Positions 19,989-29,072 of a stretch of 64,000 nucleotides of DNA are shown in pieces. Source of the stretch: Neurospora intermedia (taxonomy: Eukaryota; Ascomycota; Sordariomycetes; Sordariales; Sordariaceae). The stretch covers positions 2,418,001 through 2,482,000 of the forward strand of contig BTPP01000008.1 of NCBI GenBank assembly GCA_037102815.1. The letters are read 5' to 3'. Each line of letters opens with the position of its first letter. The stretch's first letter is position 1. Under the pieces are notes generated by a model. The model had not been told where the DNA came from, ran no database searches, and worked only from the letters and a program-made list of their open reading frames with translations. A program made the translations under genes and the position numbers.

Positions 19989-22900
19989 TTACCGATAGGC
20001 TGACGTAGAGGTAGATGAACTGCCCACGGCTTCAACCGCAACCGCATACTCGCCATCTCTCCCCACTACAGCCGTCAACAACCCAACCTCCAGATCCCTC
20101 GTGTCCCGGTTCTGCGCCTGATTAGCCTCCACAGCCAGCTCATTCATTCGTTGCCGATTCTTCAGCACATCATGATGCACATATCTCGTTGCGCCCGTGA
20201 TGCCCAACCGCTCATACAGTTCCACAAACCCCGTAGACATACACTCCTCCCTGCACACATCCGGAAACGACCGTTCGGCCAGCAACTCCGCCAACGTCTC
20301 CTGATCCCCCTTCATCTTCTCGTAGCCCTCATCTCCATGAATCTCCCGCAGCTCCGCCTCCGTGTGCTCCCGATGCCACGTCTCCCACCTCTCCCGGATC
20401 CTGATCCCCGTAGCCACCAACTTCCGTCGTTCCTCACACACCCCCCGCCAACTCGCCAACTCGGCCACCACTCTCCGCGTGCGCTCGCTACTAACGCCCA
20501 GCGCCTCGGTGTAGTACCCTAGCACCTCCTCCCCCAAGCTGACGGCGCGCTCGGCGTCGCCTAGGCAGAGCGTCGCTTTGGCCAGGTTGTGCAGCTGCTT
20601 GTTAGTCTGGTGCGCCTCGCGGCCGTAGCGGGCGAGCGCGCGCTGCACGCACTCCTCGGCGACGATCTCAGCGCACGAGTTATGGTTGTGCTGGCGCATG
20701 TGGTCGAAAATGCGGTTGAGGAGGGCAAGGGCGTCGAGGGAGGACGAGCCAAAGGCTTCTTTGAAGTCCGAGTATTGCGCCCAAAGGGCGGTTTGTTCGG
20801 AGCGGTAGGCTTCGCCAGCTTCGGTCGGGGTGAGGTGTTCTTTGTTTATGTTTTTGCCGATGCCAAAGCCGCCGACGTGAGGTGGAGGAGGACTGGGAGT
20901 TATCCAGGTGCCGTCTTCGAAGGATACGGACTTTTGCATTAGATCGTCGAGAGCGCGGATGGATTGCACGGTGGAGGGGATGAGGGCGAGTTGTTCCTTG
21001 GTGCCGTTGGCTTGCCGACAACCGACGATCGTGACGGCTTGCTCGCGGGCTTCGGATAGTCGGCCCATGTGCAGGTAGAGGGTTTGTAGGTCGGAGAGAG
21101 CGGCGATGACTTGGGTATGTTGCACCCCGAATTTTTCGGCCTTCCGTTCGACAAGCTCTTGCATCAGGGGTTCGGCTTCTTCGTATCGACTTGTGCGCAT
21201 GTAGAGATGTGCTAGTCTGCCCATTGGCTCGAAGGTGCGAACGTCTCGGATGGTGTAAAGGTCTTTGCACGTGTTTATCAGGCTCTTCCATGAGTCGATT
21301 GCCTCTTCGTCTTTTCCCATTGCTTCTAGGAGAATGGTCCTCTTGCCCTTGAGAAACATTTCCCTGGCTTCGTCAAGTCGACATTCGGTGTGGTTCTCGC
21401 AAGCCACGCTGTGAGGATACAGCCTGCGTCGGAAGAGGGAGTCATCTCGGTCACCGGCTATCTCGTGCATGGGTATGGAGTCGTGGATCAAAACTCGCGC
21501 TGACATGCCGAAGGCGTTCCGCTGGTCTTTACCCATCCTCTCTCGGGCCCAAAGATGCACCAGAACGTGCATAGAGATTTGATGGCCACGTTCTTTTTTC
21601 AGCATCGAGAACGAGTCCAAAAGCTCAACTGCTTTTCGAAACCCGGTGGGGTTCCAGTGGTCTTCCTCTCCGACCTGCAGCAGGTCTTGGATGCTAAATT
21701 CGCCCTCGGGCATAGGGAGATTACGAGTGCCGCGCCTGAAGCGATACTCAGCAGCTCTGCTAACCATCTCCTCCATAATTCCTTGGTTGTGGTAGAAGCA
21801 GATAGTGTTGAGGATCTTGATGGCGGACTTTGCAGCTTTGGCTTTTGACACGCCTCCTCTCAACCTCTGGAAGGCCTCAAGCATGTAGTAGGAGAGGTTG
21901 AAGGTCGTGTACACGGCCGCGTTCTGCTCGTTAGATCCCACATACTCAGGCTGTCGTAGCAAGCTGTCCTTGACCTGATGGAAATTCTCCAGATAATCTG
22001 GGAAAGAACATTGTGTCGCGTACACAAAGGCACCTGCTTGGTCGATTGCAAGGGGCAGACAGCCCAAAGCCTCCACGATGGGGAGGCACGCGTTCCGATA
22101 CTCAGCATTCTCTGGTGGTTCTCGGGCTGCTCTCAAGAGAAGGGTAACGCCATCCTCCTTGCTCAACTCGTTGACTTGTACAAAGGCATCTCGAGGGAGC
22201 AGTTGCTTGAGGCTGGCAAATCGGCTGGTATAGATGATGTTTCCTTTGTTTCCGGGCGGGATATACTGGCTCAGGCCCTTGTCGGGTCCGTAATTGTCGA
22301 GAATCAGGAGCCAGCCGTCGTCATGTTGCTGCATCCATTCGTGAACTTTTGTTATCCTGGCCCGCCCTGTATGCGTTGCTTGGCCGTTCTTTGCGTTGGG
22401 GAAGAGTTGATCATATATTATATGATAACTGTCGAATATCGTCGCGGCATCGGTGGCATCAACCCAGAAAACACATTCTGGTTTGAACCTGGTATGTTAT
22501 GGTCAGTACCTACACTGGCATGATCAACATACCCTCGGGAGTCTCTTACATATCGCTGTGATCAGCGGCAAATTTCAAGGCAATCTGTGTCTTGCCGACT
22601 CCTCCCATCCCCAATAGGAGAAATTCCCGTCTTGAATCGTGATTGTCTTTGAAATATGCAGACATCCTTTCCAGAATTTCACGCCTTCCCGTGAAGAACT
22701 TGCTGACCTGACCTCTTGCCTGAGACCGACGCTTGTCCGTTATCAACTGGTTGATATCAGGATAAGCTGTAGGAGATGTAAGCTTTTATCACTGGTTTGA
22801 GACATGTAACGTCCTGATGGTTGGCACTCACCGGCTTGCCCAACAGTCAACCCCGACGTGGTTCCTTTCGTGAGAATGTCGACGACCTTTTCGATCCACT

Positions 22901-23981
22901 CCTTCACAGCAGGTGTTTCCAGATACCTCGTCGTGGCTTCCTTCAACAGCGGGATTTTTTTGTACTTGTGCAATTTGACCTGGTCCGCCACGTCTGGGAC
23001 GTTAAACCGAAAGTAGGTGTCTGGAAAGTCGGTAAAGCGTTTCTCAGCATCGCGGTGGGCTCTCTCGCAGTCTGTTGTCTCTTCTTTCAACAAACCCATC
23101 ATCCGCTTCGCCCAAGCAAGAGATGCGAGTGGCAGATTTCCGACCGATTTGAGAGACTTGTTCCGAAAGCCGGTCCCGAGACTCAAGACGCAGCCAATCT
23201 TACAGGTCTTGTCTAGGACCTCTGCTGCTTCATGTATGACCTCTTCCGTTGGATTATTACATCCTATAGCCCCGTCAATAAGCTCTTCGTCTGATATCTT
23301 GGCAGGTTTGAAGAACGTTGGTGCCGCCGAAGTTGCCCTTGCAGCCTCATCGATCGTGATATTCCTGTCTGATTCTTCGGCCTGTCCATGTTGATAAGCA
23401 CGGATCCGGCGTATGGCCGCAATATTCCCTGATCGCTGAGCGCAGACGAATGCCTTGCCAATTAGGGGGTCGCCCTTTGGATCTTTCATCAGTGGATGTT
23501 CTCCTCGTTCTTTGACGATAGTCTGTACGACCTTCACCAGAGTCTTTTCATCGAACTTGGCAGAGAGATCGAGCCTCCTATTCCACCTGCTGAAAATCTT
23601 TCCGGCAAAGTTATCGTACTCTTTGAGAGCCTCTGTTGTCGACATCCGCAGTCTTCCAAGGAGGATGGCGATAAGGCTAGAGATGTTGGTGAGCGTCTTG
23701 TAAGTCATAGCCATCCGAGATAACTTACCCTCCAGTGCTAGTTCCGCCCATCAAATGGAAGTAATCGCATGGTTTGGGGATTTCATCAAGCGAATCTCTT
23801 TCTTGTATTCTTTTCATGATCCTGTCCAAGATAACCAGTTCGCATACTCCGCGAACGCCTCCACCATCTTGAATTCAGCAATCCCGGGGTTAGTCACGTA
23901 ACTCATCGCTGAAGGTTGAGAAAGGAAGCTTGTCATACCCAACGAGAGGAGGTTGACAACGCCATCATCGCTAGGAGGCAT
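19989..23981 (-). CDS. plp-1: PLP-1, patatin-like phospholipase / NB-ARC / TPR NLR-type cell-death protein
   Basis: NLR-like allorecognition effector; in N. crassa PLP-1 from one haplotype recognises SEC-9 of another and triggers rapid cell death, needing both its phospholipase site and its nucleotide-binding site. Five exons, 23981-23939, 23867-23729, 23676-22832, 22766-22550 and 22488-19989, give 1247 residues. The patatin domain has the oxyanion motif DGGGVRG (15-21), nucleophile elbow GTSTG (56-60, Ser58) and catalytic Asp in DGA (Asp195). The NB-ARC domain has P-loop GMGGVGKT (395-402), Walker B GWLLILDN (473-480), sensor-like NIIYTSRFASL and GCLPLAIDQAGA. The C-terminal half is helical with TPR-like repeats (GRLAHLYMRTSRYEEAEPLM; LATCL-type pairs further on) where ligand sensing is expected. 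All introns are 52-71 bp with clean signals. The gene looks intact and it lies next to sec-9. Confidence 0.94.
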
Positions 23982-25060
23982 TATGTTTAGTACGGATCCG
24001 AGGGCTACAGGACAGGAGTGACAGTCCAAGATATTGGACTTACAACGTTTAGAGCCATCATGCTTCTAGACATCATGAGTCTGGGAAGTCTCGAACTTTA
24101 AGCTTCATGGCCAGTCCATGGGAGGGGACACATAGAGGCGAAGGCGGATTGGCGTGCTAGGCGCCCATTTCCATGGGTGGGTAGATGTGACCCTGGATGT
24201 TCGGGTCTCCATCGAGGCCGCCCAAGAACCACTCATTCGGGAGACGAAGCGCCCAACATTGCCTCGAATGCAGGCTATTAAATCTCATGACGATCACTGA
24301 GAGGTGGTGTTCAAGCTGCAGGCATCCGTTTCAGTCGTTTTCGAACCTGGGCTGCAAGACGAACTTTTGTGCTGCGTGAGCCGTTGGCAATTCCGTGTCG
24401 CACACTGTGAAGGATGTACTGCGTAGGTCCTAGGGATGTGGGAGAGCCCAATGAAATCGATGCCAAAATCTTTGCTCATCTCAAACCGCACTGATGTTCA
24501 AGGGCCAAAGCGCTATTCAAACCATCGTGGTCGGGACTGAAGGTTGAGGCGACGTATTGTGTAAATGTGTGGTAATGGACGACTGAGGACAATGAGGAGA
24601 ACGACAATGTCCAAACAGTTAGCCCAATGTGAGAAAGCACCACCAGTAGCAATCGCGCGTACCAACGTTATCAGTGCTATTTTTGTTAGCGCAGGACCTC
24701 AACGGTAGTCTTCAAAGAGGTTGGTACCGATTCTTTACATTCTATTCGAGGGTGAGAATCTCAAAGAATGGCCCAATCCTCAATTTGAAATTATTTACAT
24801 ATTTGAGCAGGACTTTTTACCGTTTCCTTGAAACCTCGGAATATTGTGCACCACCTCGCCTAAAGTCGCGCGCTAACAAGAACAGCACCAGCACCACAAG
24901 TACCAAACCATATCCGTCCGATGTTTAAGTGGAATATTCAACATCATGTTGAAAGAACCACTGATATTTGGCAACTGAATTCACGAATAAAAGCCTTGAC
25001 AAGAACAAGGTAAGGTACAAAAAGTAAAGCAAAGAAAACAGAGTATACGATCCAAAAAGA
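23982..25060. other. plp-1 promoter and spacer before the 5S rRNA gene
   Basis: About 1.1 kb without supported genes. The one longer plus-strand frame (24674-24928) starts at GTG, not ATG, and has no motif. The part after 24660 is richer in A/T than the flanking coding DNA. Confidence 0.45.
25054..25058 (-). terminator. Pol III T-run terminator of the minus-strand 5S gene
   Basis: Reading the minus strand, TTTTT follows two bases after the end of the 5S sequence, as expected for RNA polymerase III termination. Confidence 0.75.
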
Positions 25061-25184
25061 ACATACAACACCAGGTTATTCACCGGTCGTCACCGATCCG
25101 ATTACTAGGCTGGCGGTCACCGGCTTATCTAACGGAGAGCAGACGGGATCCCGAGTTTTGGCCCTGGTGCCTATGGTCGTATGT
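25061..25184 (-). rRNA. 5S ribosomal RNA gene (dispersed, minus strand)
   Basis: Read on the minus strand the sequence opens ACATACGACCATAGGCACC and closes AACCTGGTGTTGTATGT. These ends pair to form helix I and match the ends of Neurospora 5S RNA as I know it. Length is about 124 nt. An internal GGGATCCCGTCTGCTCTCC followed by TAGATAAGCCGG corresponds to the A-box and intermediate region of the internal promoter. Neurospora is unusual in scattering its 5S genes singly across the genome with sequence isotypes. The internal part differs from the major alpha type as I recall it, so this is a minor isotype or a drifting copy. It forms an imperfect inverted repeat with the copy at 27698-27820. Confidence 0.85.
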
Positions 25185-26270
25185 TTTTAGTACAGTATCA
25201 ACCAGCTGAATGTGGAAGGGGTGGTGGTATAGGTGGCTATATACCTTGACTTGATCATAAGCATTCGGACGAGGTTCACGAGAAGGCCTTTGGCTTGACA
25301 CTGCAGCAATCGAAGTGAAATATCTCTCAGCCTCAATCTCTAAGAGTTTGGATCCGAAGGAAGAACAAGATATTGATTGGTCTATTACAACAATGCGCGA
25401 GAATATCATTTAGCTGCGAACATTGGAGAGAGCTGGTCTGTAGCATAGGCCGCAAGGTGTTACGGTTACCGTCAGATGTTACGATCAAGATATCTTTATG
25501 ACACAGAAAGACGAGAACTCACTGTTGCTCGACAGATGAACCGTCTTGATCTGTCTGGGCAAAGGGCGGAGGAGTGAAGTCGATTCGGCACTGGTGTTTC
25601 ACCACCAAACCACCAAGATCGAGGACTTCACGAGGTCATCGGCACAGCCAGGACACTCGGTCGCAGCTGAGGGCATTCCAACTTTGGACCATTGAATAAG
25701 TCCACATCGCATTGTGAGAGCCTTTTTCTACCGGAAAAACACCAAGGTGCGAAACGCGCATTGAGCCTTCCCTCACTCATCGTCGGAGATATGTGCCGGA
25801 AGTTGCCGGAGGGAGAGGCCTAAGACATGGCCGTCACCCTCATTCCTACAACCACAACTGTTTGACGGCATTCACAGGAACGCATGCCTTTTCCCACCAT
25901 ATACCATGTCCATCGCAATCTCCCACCACGAGGTATGGGATTCCAGTTGGCGCGTCATGGCATAGCAGCGACACCCAGCGACGGCCGGGAAGTTGACATC
26001 CGTGTCAACAACATAGCGATGATGTGAAGCAGCAACAGCAGCGGCAACAACAATAACAACATGGAGAAACTCACATATAAGTATCCCCAGATCTAACCAG
26101 ACTGAGAGCTAATTCCTTCCTTCTTCACCAGCCTTCATCTCCTCCACCGGTCTACATCATCAGGACTTCAGTCTCGCTCTTTCCAAAGGAATCACCAAAT
26201 CCAAACCAATCTTTACCAAATATCAACACCACACTCACTTCGTTCACTTCACTTCACTCCTTTTTCCAAA
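25185..26270. other. Promoter region of the secreted-protein gene and 5S 5' flank
   Basis: No supported gene. A TATATAAG element lies at 26074-26081, about 190 bp before the ATG of the secreted-protein gene, followed by a pyrimidine-rich leader (26110-26250) typical of strongly expressed fungal genes. At about 30 bp upstream of the 5S start (minus strand, near 25209-25216) there is CCACATTC, shared with the other 5S copy. Confidence 0.5.
26074..26081 (+). promoter_or_regulatory. TATA box of the secreted-protein gene
   Basis: The sequence ACATATAAGT carries a TATAAG match about 190 bp before the start codon at 26271, in a region that then becomes CT-rich. The position fits a core promoter with a leader of about 160 nt. 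Confidence 0.45.
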
Positions 26271-27227
26271 ATGAAATCCTTCGCCCTCACCACCGCCCTC
26301 TCCATCGCCATGGCCGGCACCACCCTCGCTGTGCCCATGATGCAGCAAGGCCATGCCATCGCGCACATCAACGCCGAGGCTCTCAAGAACAACCTCGCCA
26401 TGGCCAAGGCCAACACCAACACCAACATGAACACCAAGCGCCAAACCACCCCCGCCACCTCGCCTGCCGCCTCCGTCCCCGTCGGCACAGTCCCCTCCGT
26501 CGCGCTCACCGATCTTGACCGCGTCGTCTCCAGCGTCGGCGTCATCGTCAAGAACGCCCAGGATGACTTCCAGAAGATTGACATCAAGGACCCCCAGGGC
26601 ATCACGGGCATCCTCTCCCAACTGCTCGGCAACGTCACGCAGACGGTGCAGCAGGGAACTCAGCGCATCAAGGCCAACCAAAAGGCCGCCATCCTCCCCG
26701 TTGGTGCCGGCTGGGGCGTCGCTGGCGGTGCGTTCCCTCTTGGTGGCCTCGGACTTGGACTCCCTCTCGGAGGCCTCGGCGGTCTCTTGGGCGCCACCAA
26801 CGGTCTCGCTGGCCTGACTGGTGTCACTGGCCTGTTGAGCAGCTTGTTGAACACCGTCACCGGTCTGCTTGGTAACCTTCTGCAGCTCGGTGGTGGTGCT
26901 GACGCTAGTACTGGCTTGGACGCCAACGCCCTGGCCAGCTTGGCTAACCTCCAGGCCCTCCTCTCGCTTAGCGGCGGTCTGACTGCTGATGCGCCCCTTG
27001 GTACTCTGCCGCTTGGCGACTTGAGCAACCTTTCTGGTATCTTGAGCCCGGAGCTCCTGAACCAGCTGCTTAGTGGTACTGCTACTGGCAGCCCGTTGAG
27101 CGTCGTCGAGTCGTTGTTGGAGGCTGTCCAGGAGCTGCTTAGCTCTGTCCTCTCCGGTTCTATTGGTGTGACTGCTGGTATCACTGGCGATCTCGGTGCC
27201 GATGCTTCCACTTCCACTTCTGATTAA
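26271..27227 (+). CDS. Secreted Gly/Leu/Ala-rich protein of unknown function
   Basis: Single exon, 318 residues. The N-terminus MKSFALTTALSIAMAGTTLAVP is a clear signal peptide with an AVP cleavage region. KR at about residue 55 (MNTKRQTTPA) may be a Kex2 processing site. Residues 80-145 are mixed and helical (VALTDLDRVVSSVGVIVKN). The rest is a long hydrophobic low-complexity region of Leu, Gly and Ala (PLGGLGLGLPLGGLGGLLGA and similar) ending in a Ser/Thr/Asp tail. There is no GPI signal, no cysteine and no recognised domain; hydrophobins are excluded because they need eight cysteines. Codon use is strongly C-ending, suggesting high expression. It is placed between two outward-facing 5S genes. 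A cell-wall or surface role is a guess. Confidence 0.85.
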   Translation: MKSFALTTALSIAMAGTTLAVPMMQQGHAIAHINAEALKNNLAMAKANTNTNMNTKRQTTPATSPAASVPVGTVPSVALTDLDRVVSSVGVIVKNAQDDFQKIDIKDPQGITGILSQLLGNVTQTVQQGTQRIKANQKAAILPVGAGWGVAGGAFPLGGLGLGLPLGGLGGLLGATNGLAGLTGVTGLLSSLLNTVTGLLGNLLQLGGGADASTGLDANALASLANLQALLSLSGGLTADAPLGTLPLGDLSNLSGILSPELLNQLLSGTATGSPLSVVESLLEAVQELLSSVLSGSIGVTAGITGDLGADASTSTSD

Positions 27228-27697
27228 AGCAGGGGGTTGAGATCTAGAGCCTGGAGCTAGCGGGTACTCCCTTGGGACTTTTACTGCTTTTCGGCTGGGG
27301 ATGTTGGTCGCATTGGAGATGAAAATGATTTTGTCACTATTTCTTTTTAACTAATCCGGCAATAAGTTTTGTTTTGGAAGATGCTTGTGTGGAGGGAATG
27401 ACAGTCGGTATAAAAGTGTCATTTATCTGAGCGGGAGAACTGGTGAAAGAGGAAAGTGTAATGAATGTTTGAGAGTGGGCACGTTAGTTTTTGCTTTGAA
27501 TAGAAAATATCAAGGGTTTTGCTCTTGCCTTTTTTGACCCATCCTCGTGACATGCTATAATGTGATTGTTGATTGAGGCTTGTTCAGTTTAAGTAACAAA
27601 CCATCTGGTGTATCAAGTCAGTTTCTGCCTTTAGTGCGGGCATTAAACCATCCATACTACTCCCCCTTCCACATTCTCCTGGACAGTTGGCTATAAC

Positions 27698-27820
27698 ACA
27701 TACGACCATAGGCACCTGGGTAAAACTCGGGATCCCGTTCGCTCTCCCCTAGATAAGCCGGTGACCGCCAGATCAGTAGTCGACTCGGTGACGACCGGCG
27801 AATAACCTGGTGTTGTATGT
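27698..27820 (+). rRNA. 5S ribosomal RNA gene (dispersed, plus strand)
   Basis: The sequence begins ACATACGACCATAGGCACCT and ends AACCTGGTGTTGTATGT, 123 nt, with complementary ends forming helix I. CGGGATCCCG and CTAGATAAGCCGG mark the internal promoter region. It is followed by CTTTTT, a Pol III terminator. It differs from the copy at 25061-25184 at roughly 15 scattered positions and small indels, too many for a recent duplication. CCACATTC lies about 29 bp upstream, as in the other copy; Neurospora 5S genes are known to need upstream elements around -29. Confidence 0.87.
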
Positions 27821-27821
27821 C

Positions 27822-27826
27822 TTTTT
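27822..27826 (+). terminator. Pol III T-run terminator of the plus-strand 5S gene
   Basis: TTTTT begins two bases after the last 5S base, the same spacing as in the minus-strand copy. Confidence 0.75.
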
Positions 27827-28361
27827 GGCTCTTAATCTACCTGATGACGAGTGAACTAGTAAAGGAAGGTGCGAGGAGGGCCGTGTCTAGTACCTGATCA
27901 CTGTAGGAGAGACTCGATCAATGATGACGACACAAAACGGACTTCAAAGTTGAGATGATTCCATGCACAATCTTTTAGCATTCATTCGATGCTATCAGTT
28001 CGTTACATCATCATAAACACACGAGAAAATCCCATAATCGAGGCAGGCCGATAAAAACCATCATACTCCTGCAATGCGGCAAACAAAGTGTGACAAAAGA
28101 GATGAGAAGGACAAACTTCGGTTGCAACCACTACACAAATGATCCTGTTCAAAGCATTCCCAACCGATCAATCATTAATGCCAGTTACATCTCCTCCGTC
28201 GTGCCTGTGACTGCCCTCATACAATTGCAACCATATTTCCAATATCTTCCCATTATATGTTCATACAATTTTAACCTCCACCCATCTTGGCAATCTTCTT
28301 CAGTTTGGGTAAAACGAAAAGACAATGCTGACGAGACGGGAAAGAAGAAAAGCGACTTTGT
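27827..28361. other. Intergenic stretch after the 5S gene
   Basis: About 530 bp holding the 3' flank of the next minus-strand gene. Nothing recognisable was found. Confidence 0.5.
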
Positions 28362-29072
28362 TTAGATGTCAGGGGGGACACCGCGTACCCAGCTATCACG
28401 AACAGTTAGCATGCAACGATACAAGAGGAAAGAGGGTGACTGAGCGTACTTGTCCCACATCTTGGCAATAAACCCCTGCGGCACCGGCCTCTGCTCACTC
28501 AAACTCTGGCGTCTCGCAACACTAGCCGGATCGTTCCTTCTCTTCTGGTCAATCAAGCCCTCAAAGAGACCATGGTGTCCTCCATGTCCGTGAGATGGCT
28601 GTTTTATTCCAAACTATTAGCATATGTTCACCTCTACAGTCCTTCCCCCCCACGACTCCTTTCAACCATCACTAACAGCAACAAATAAAAAATAAGAAAA
28701 AAAGAAACATACCCGTCTACCATACGGAACATTCGTAACCGTACTCGCACTCCCCATAGGCCTATCACTCCCCGTCACACTAGTGGTCGAAGACGTACTC
28801 GCGCTCCGCTCACTCCTGAACGCTTCAGAAGCAGCCCCCGCGACATTAGGAAAGAGCTTGGTGCTTTCGTCAATCAACTTGCTGCTTTCGCTCGATATAC
28901 TGCCCCTAGCTCCGCCGCCCATGCCTTGGGCAGCGGCATCAGGGCCCGTCTTGCCGGGCGCGACGGGGGTGGTGTGGGGAGCCGGCGCCTCGGTGACGGG
29001 GTTGTCGAGGGTGGGTGGGTGGGCCGGCTGGAAGGGACCGGCGATGGGGGGGTTGCTGCCGGTGTCGTCCAT
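28362..29072 (-). CDS. Small conserved-looking fungal protein of unknown function
   Basis: Not recognised as a named family. Exons 29072-28713, 28598-28450 and 28392-28362 give 179 residues. The first ATG in frame opens MDDTGSNPPIAGPFQPAHP; upstream frame has only a GTG. The first 115 residues are Pro/Ala/Ser/Gly-rich and disordered. The C-terminal part is different in character: GRRPSHGHGGHHGLFEGL, IDQKRRNDPASVARRQSLSE, PVPQGFIAKMWDNWVRGVPP. This looks like a conserved short motif (a His/Gly stretch, a basic helix, a Trp-containing end). The last intron (28449-28393) is 57 bp with TGCTAAC and no in-frame stop, so it could be read through in a naive prediction. Splice phases agree at every junction. 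No signal peptide or membrane segment. Confidence 0.72.

Noticed and set aside
19989-23981. Bacterial-type horizontal transfer of the patatin/NLR gene
   Set aside because: Five exons with normal fungal introns, fungal codon use and linkage to sec-9 all fit a resident fungal NLR.
25061-27820. 130-bp inverted repeat read as terminal repeats of a DNA transposon
   Set aside because: Each arm is a 5S rRNA gene with matching ends and a T-run terminator. The gene between them has no transposase features.
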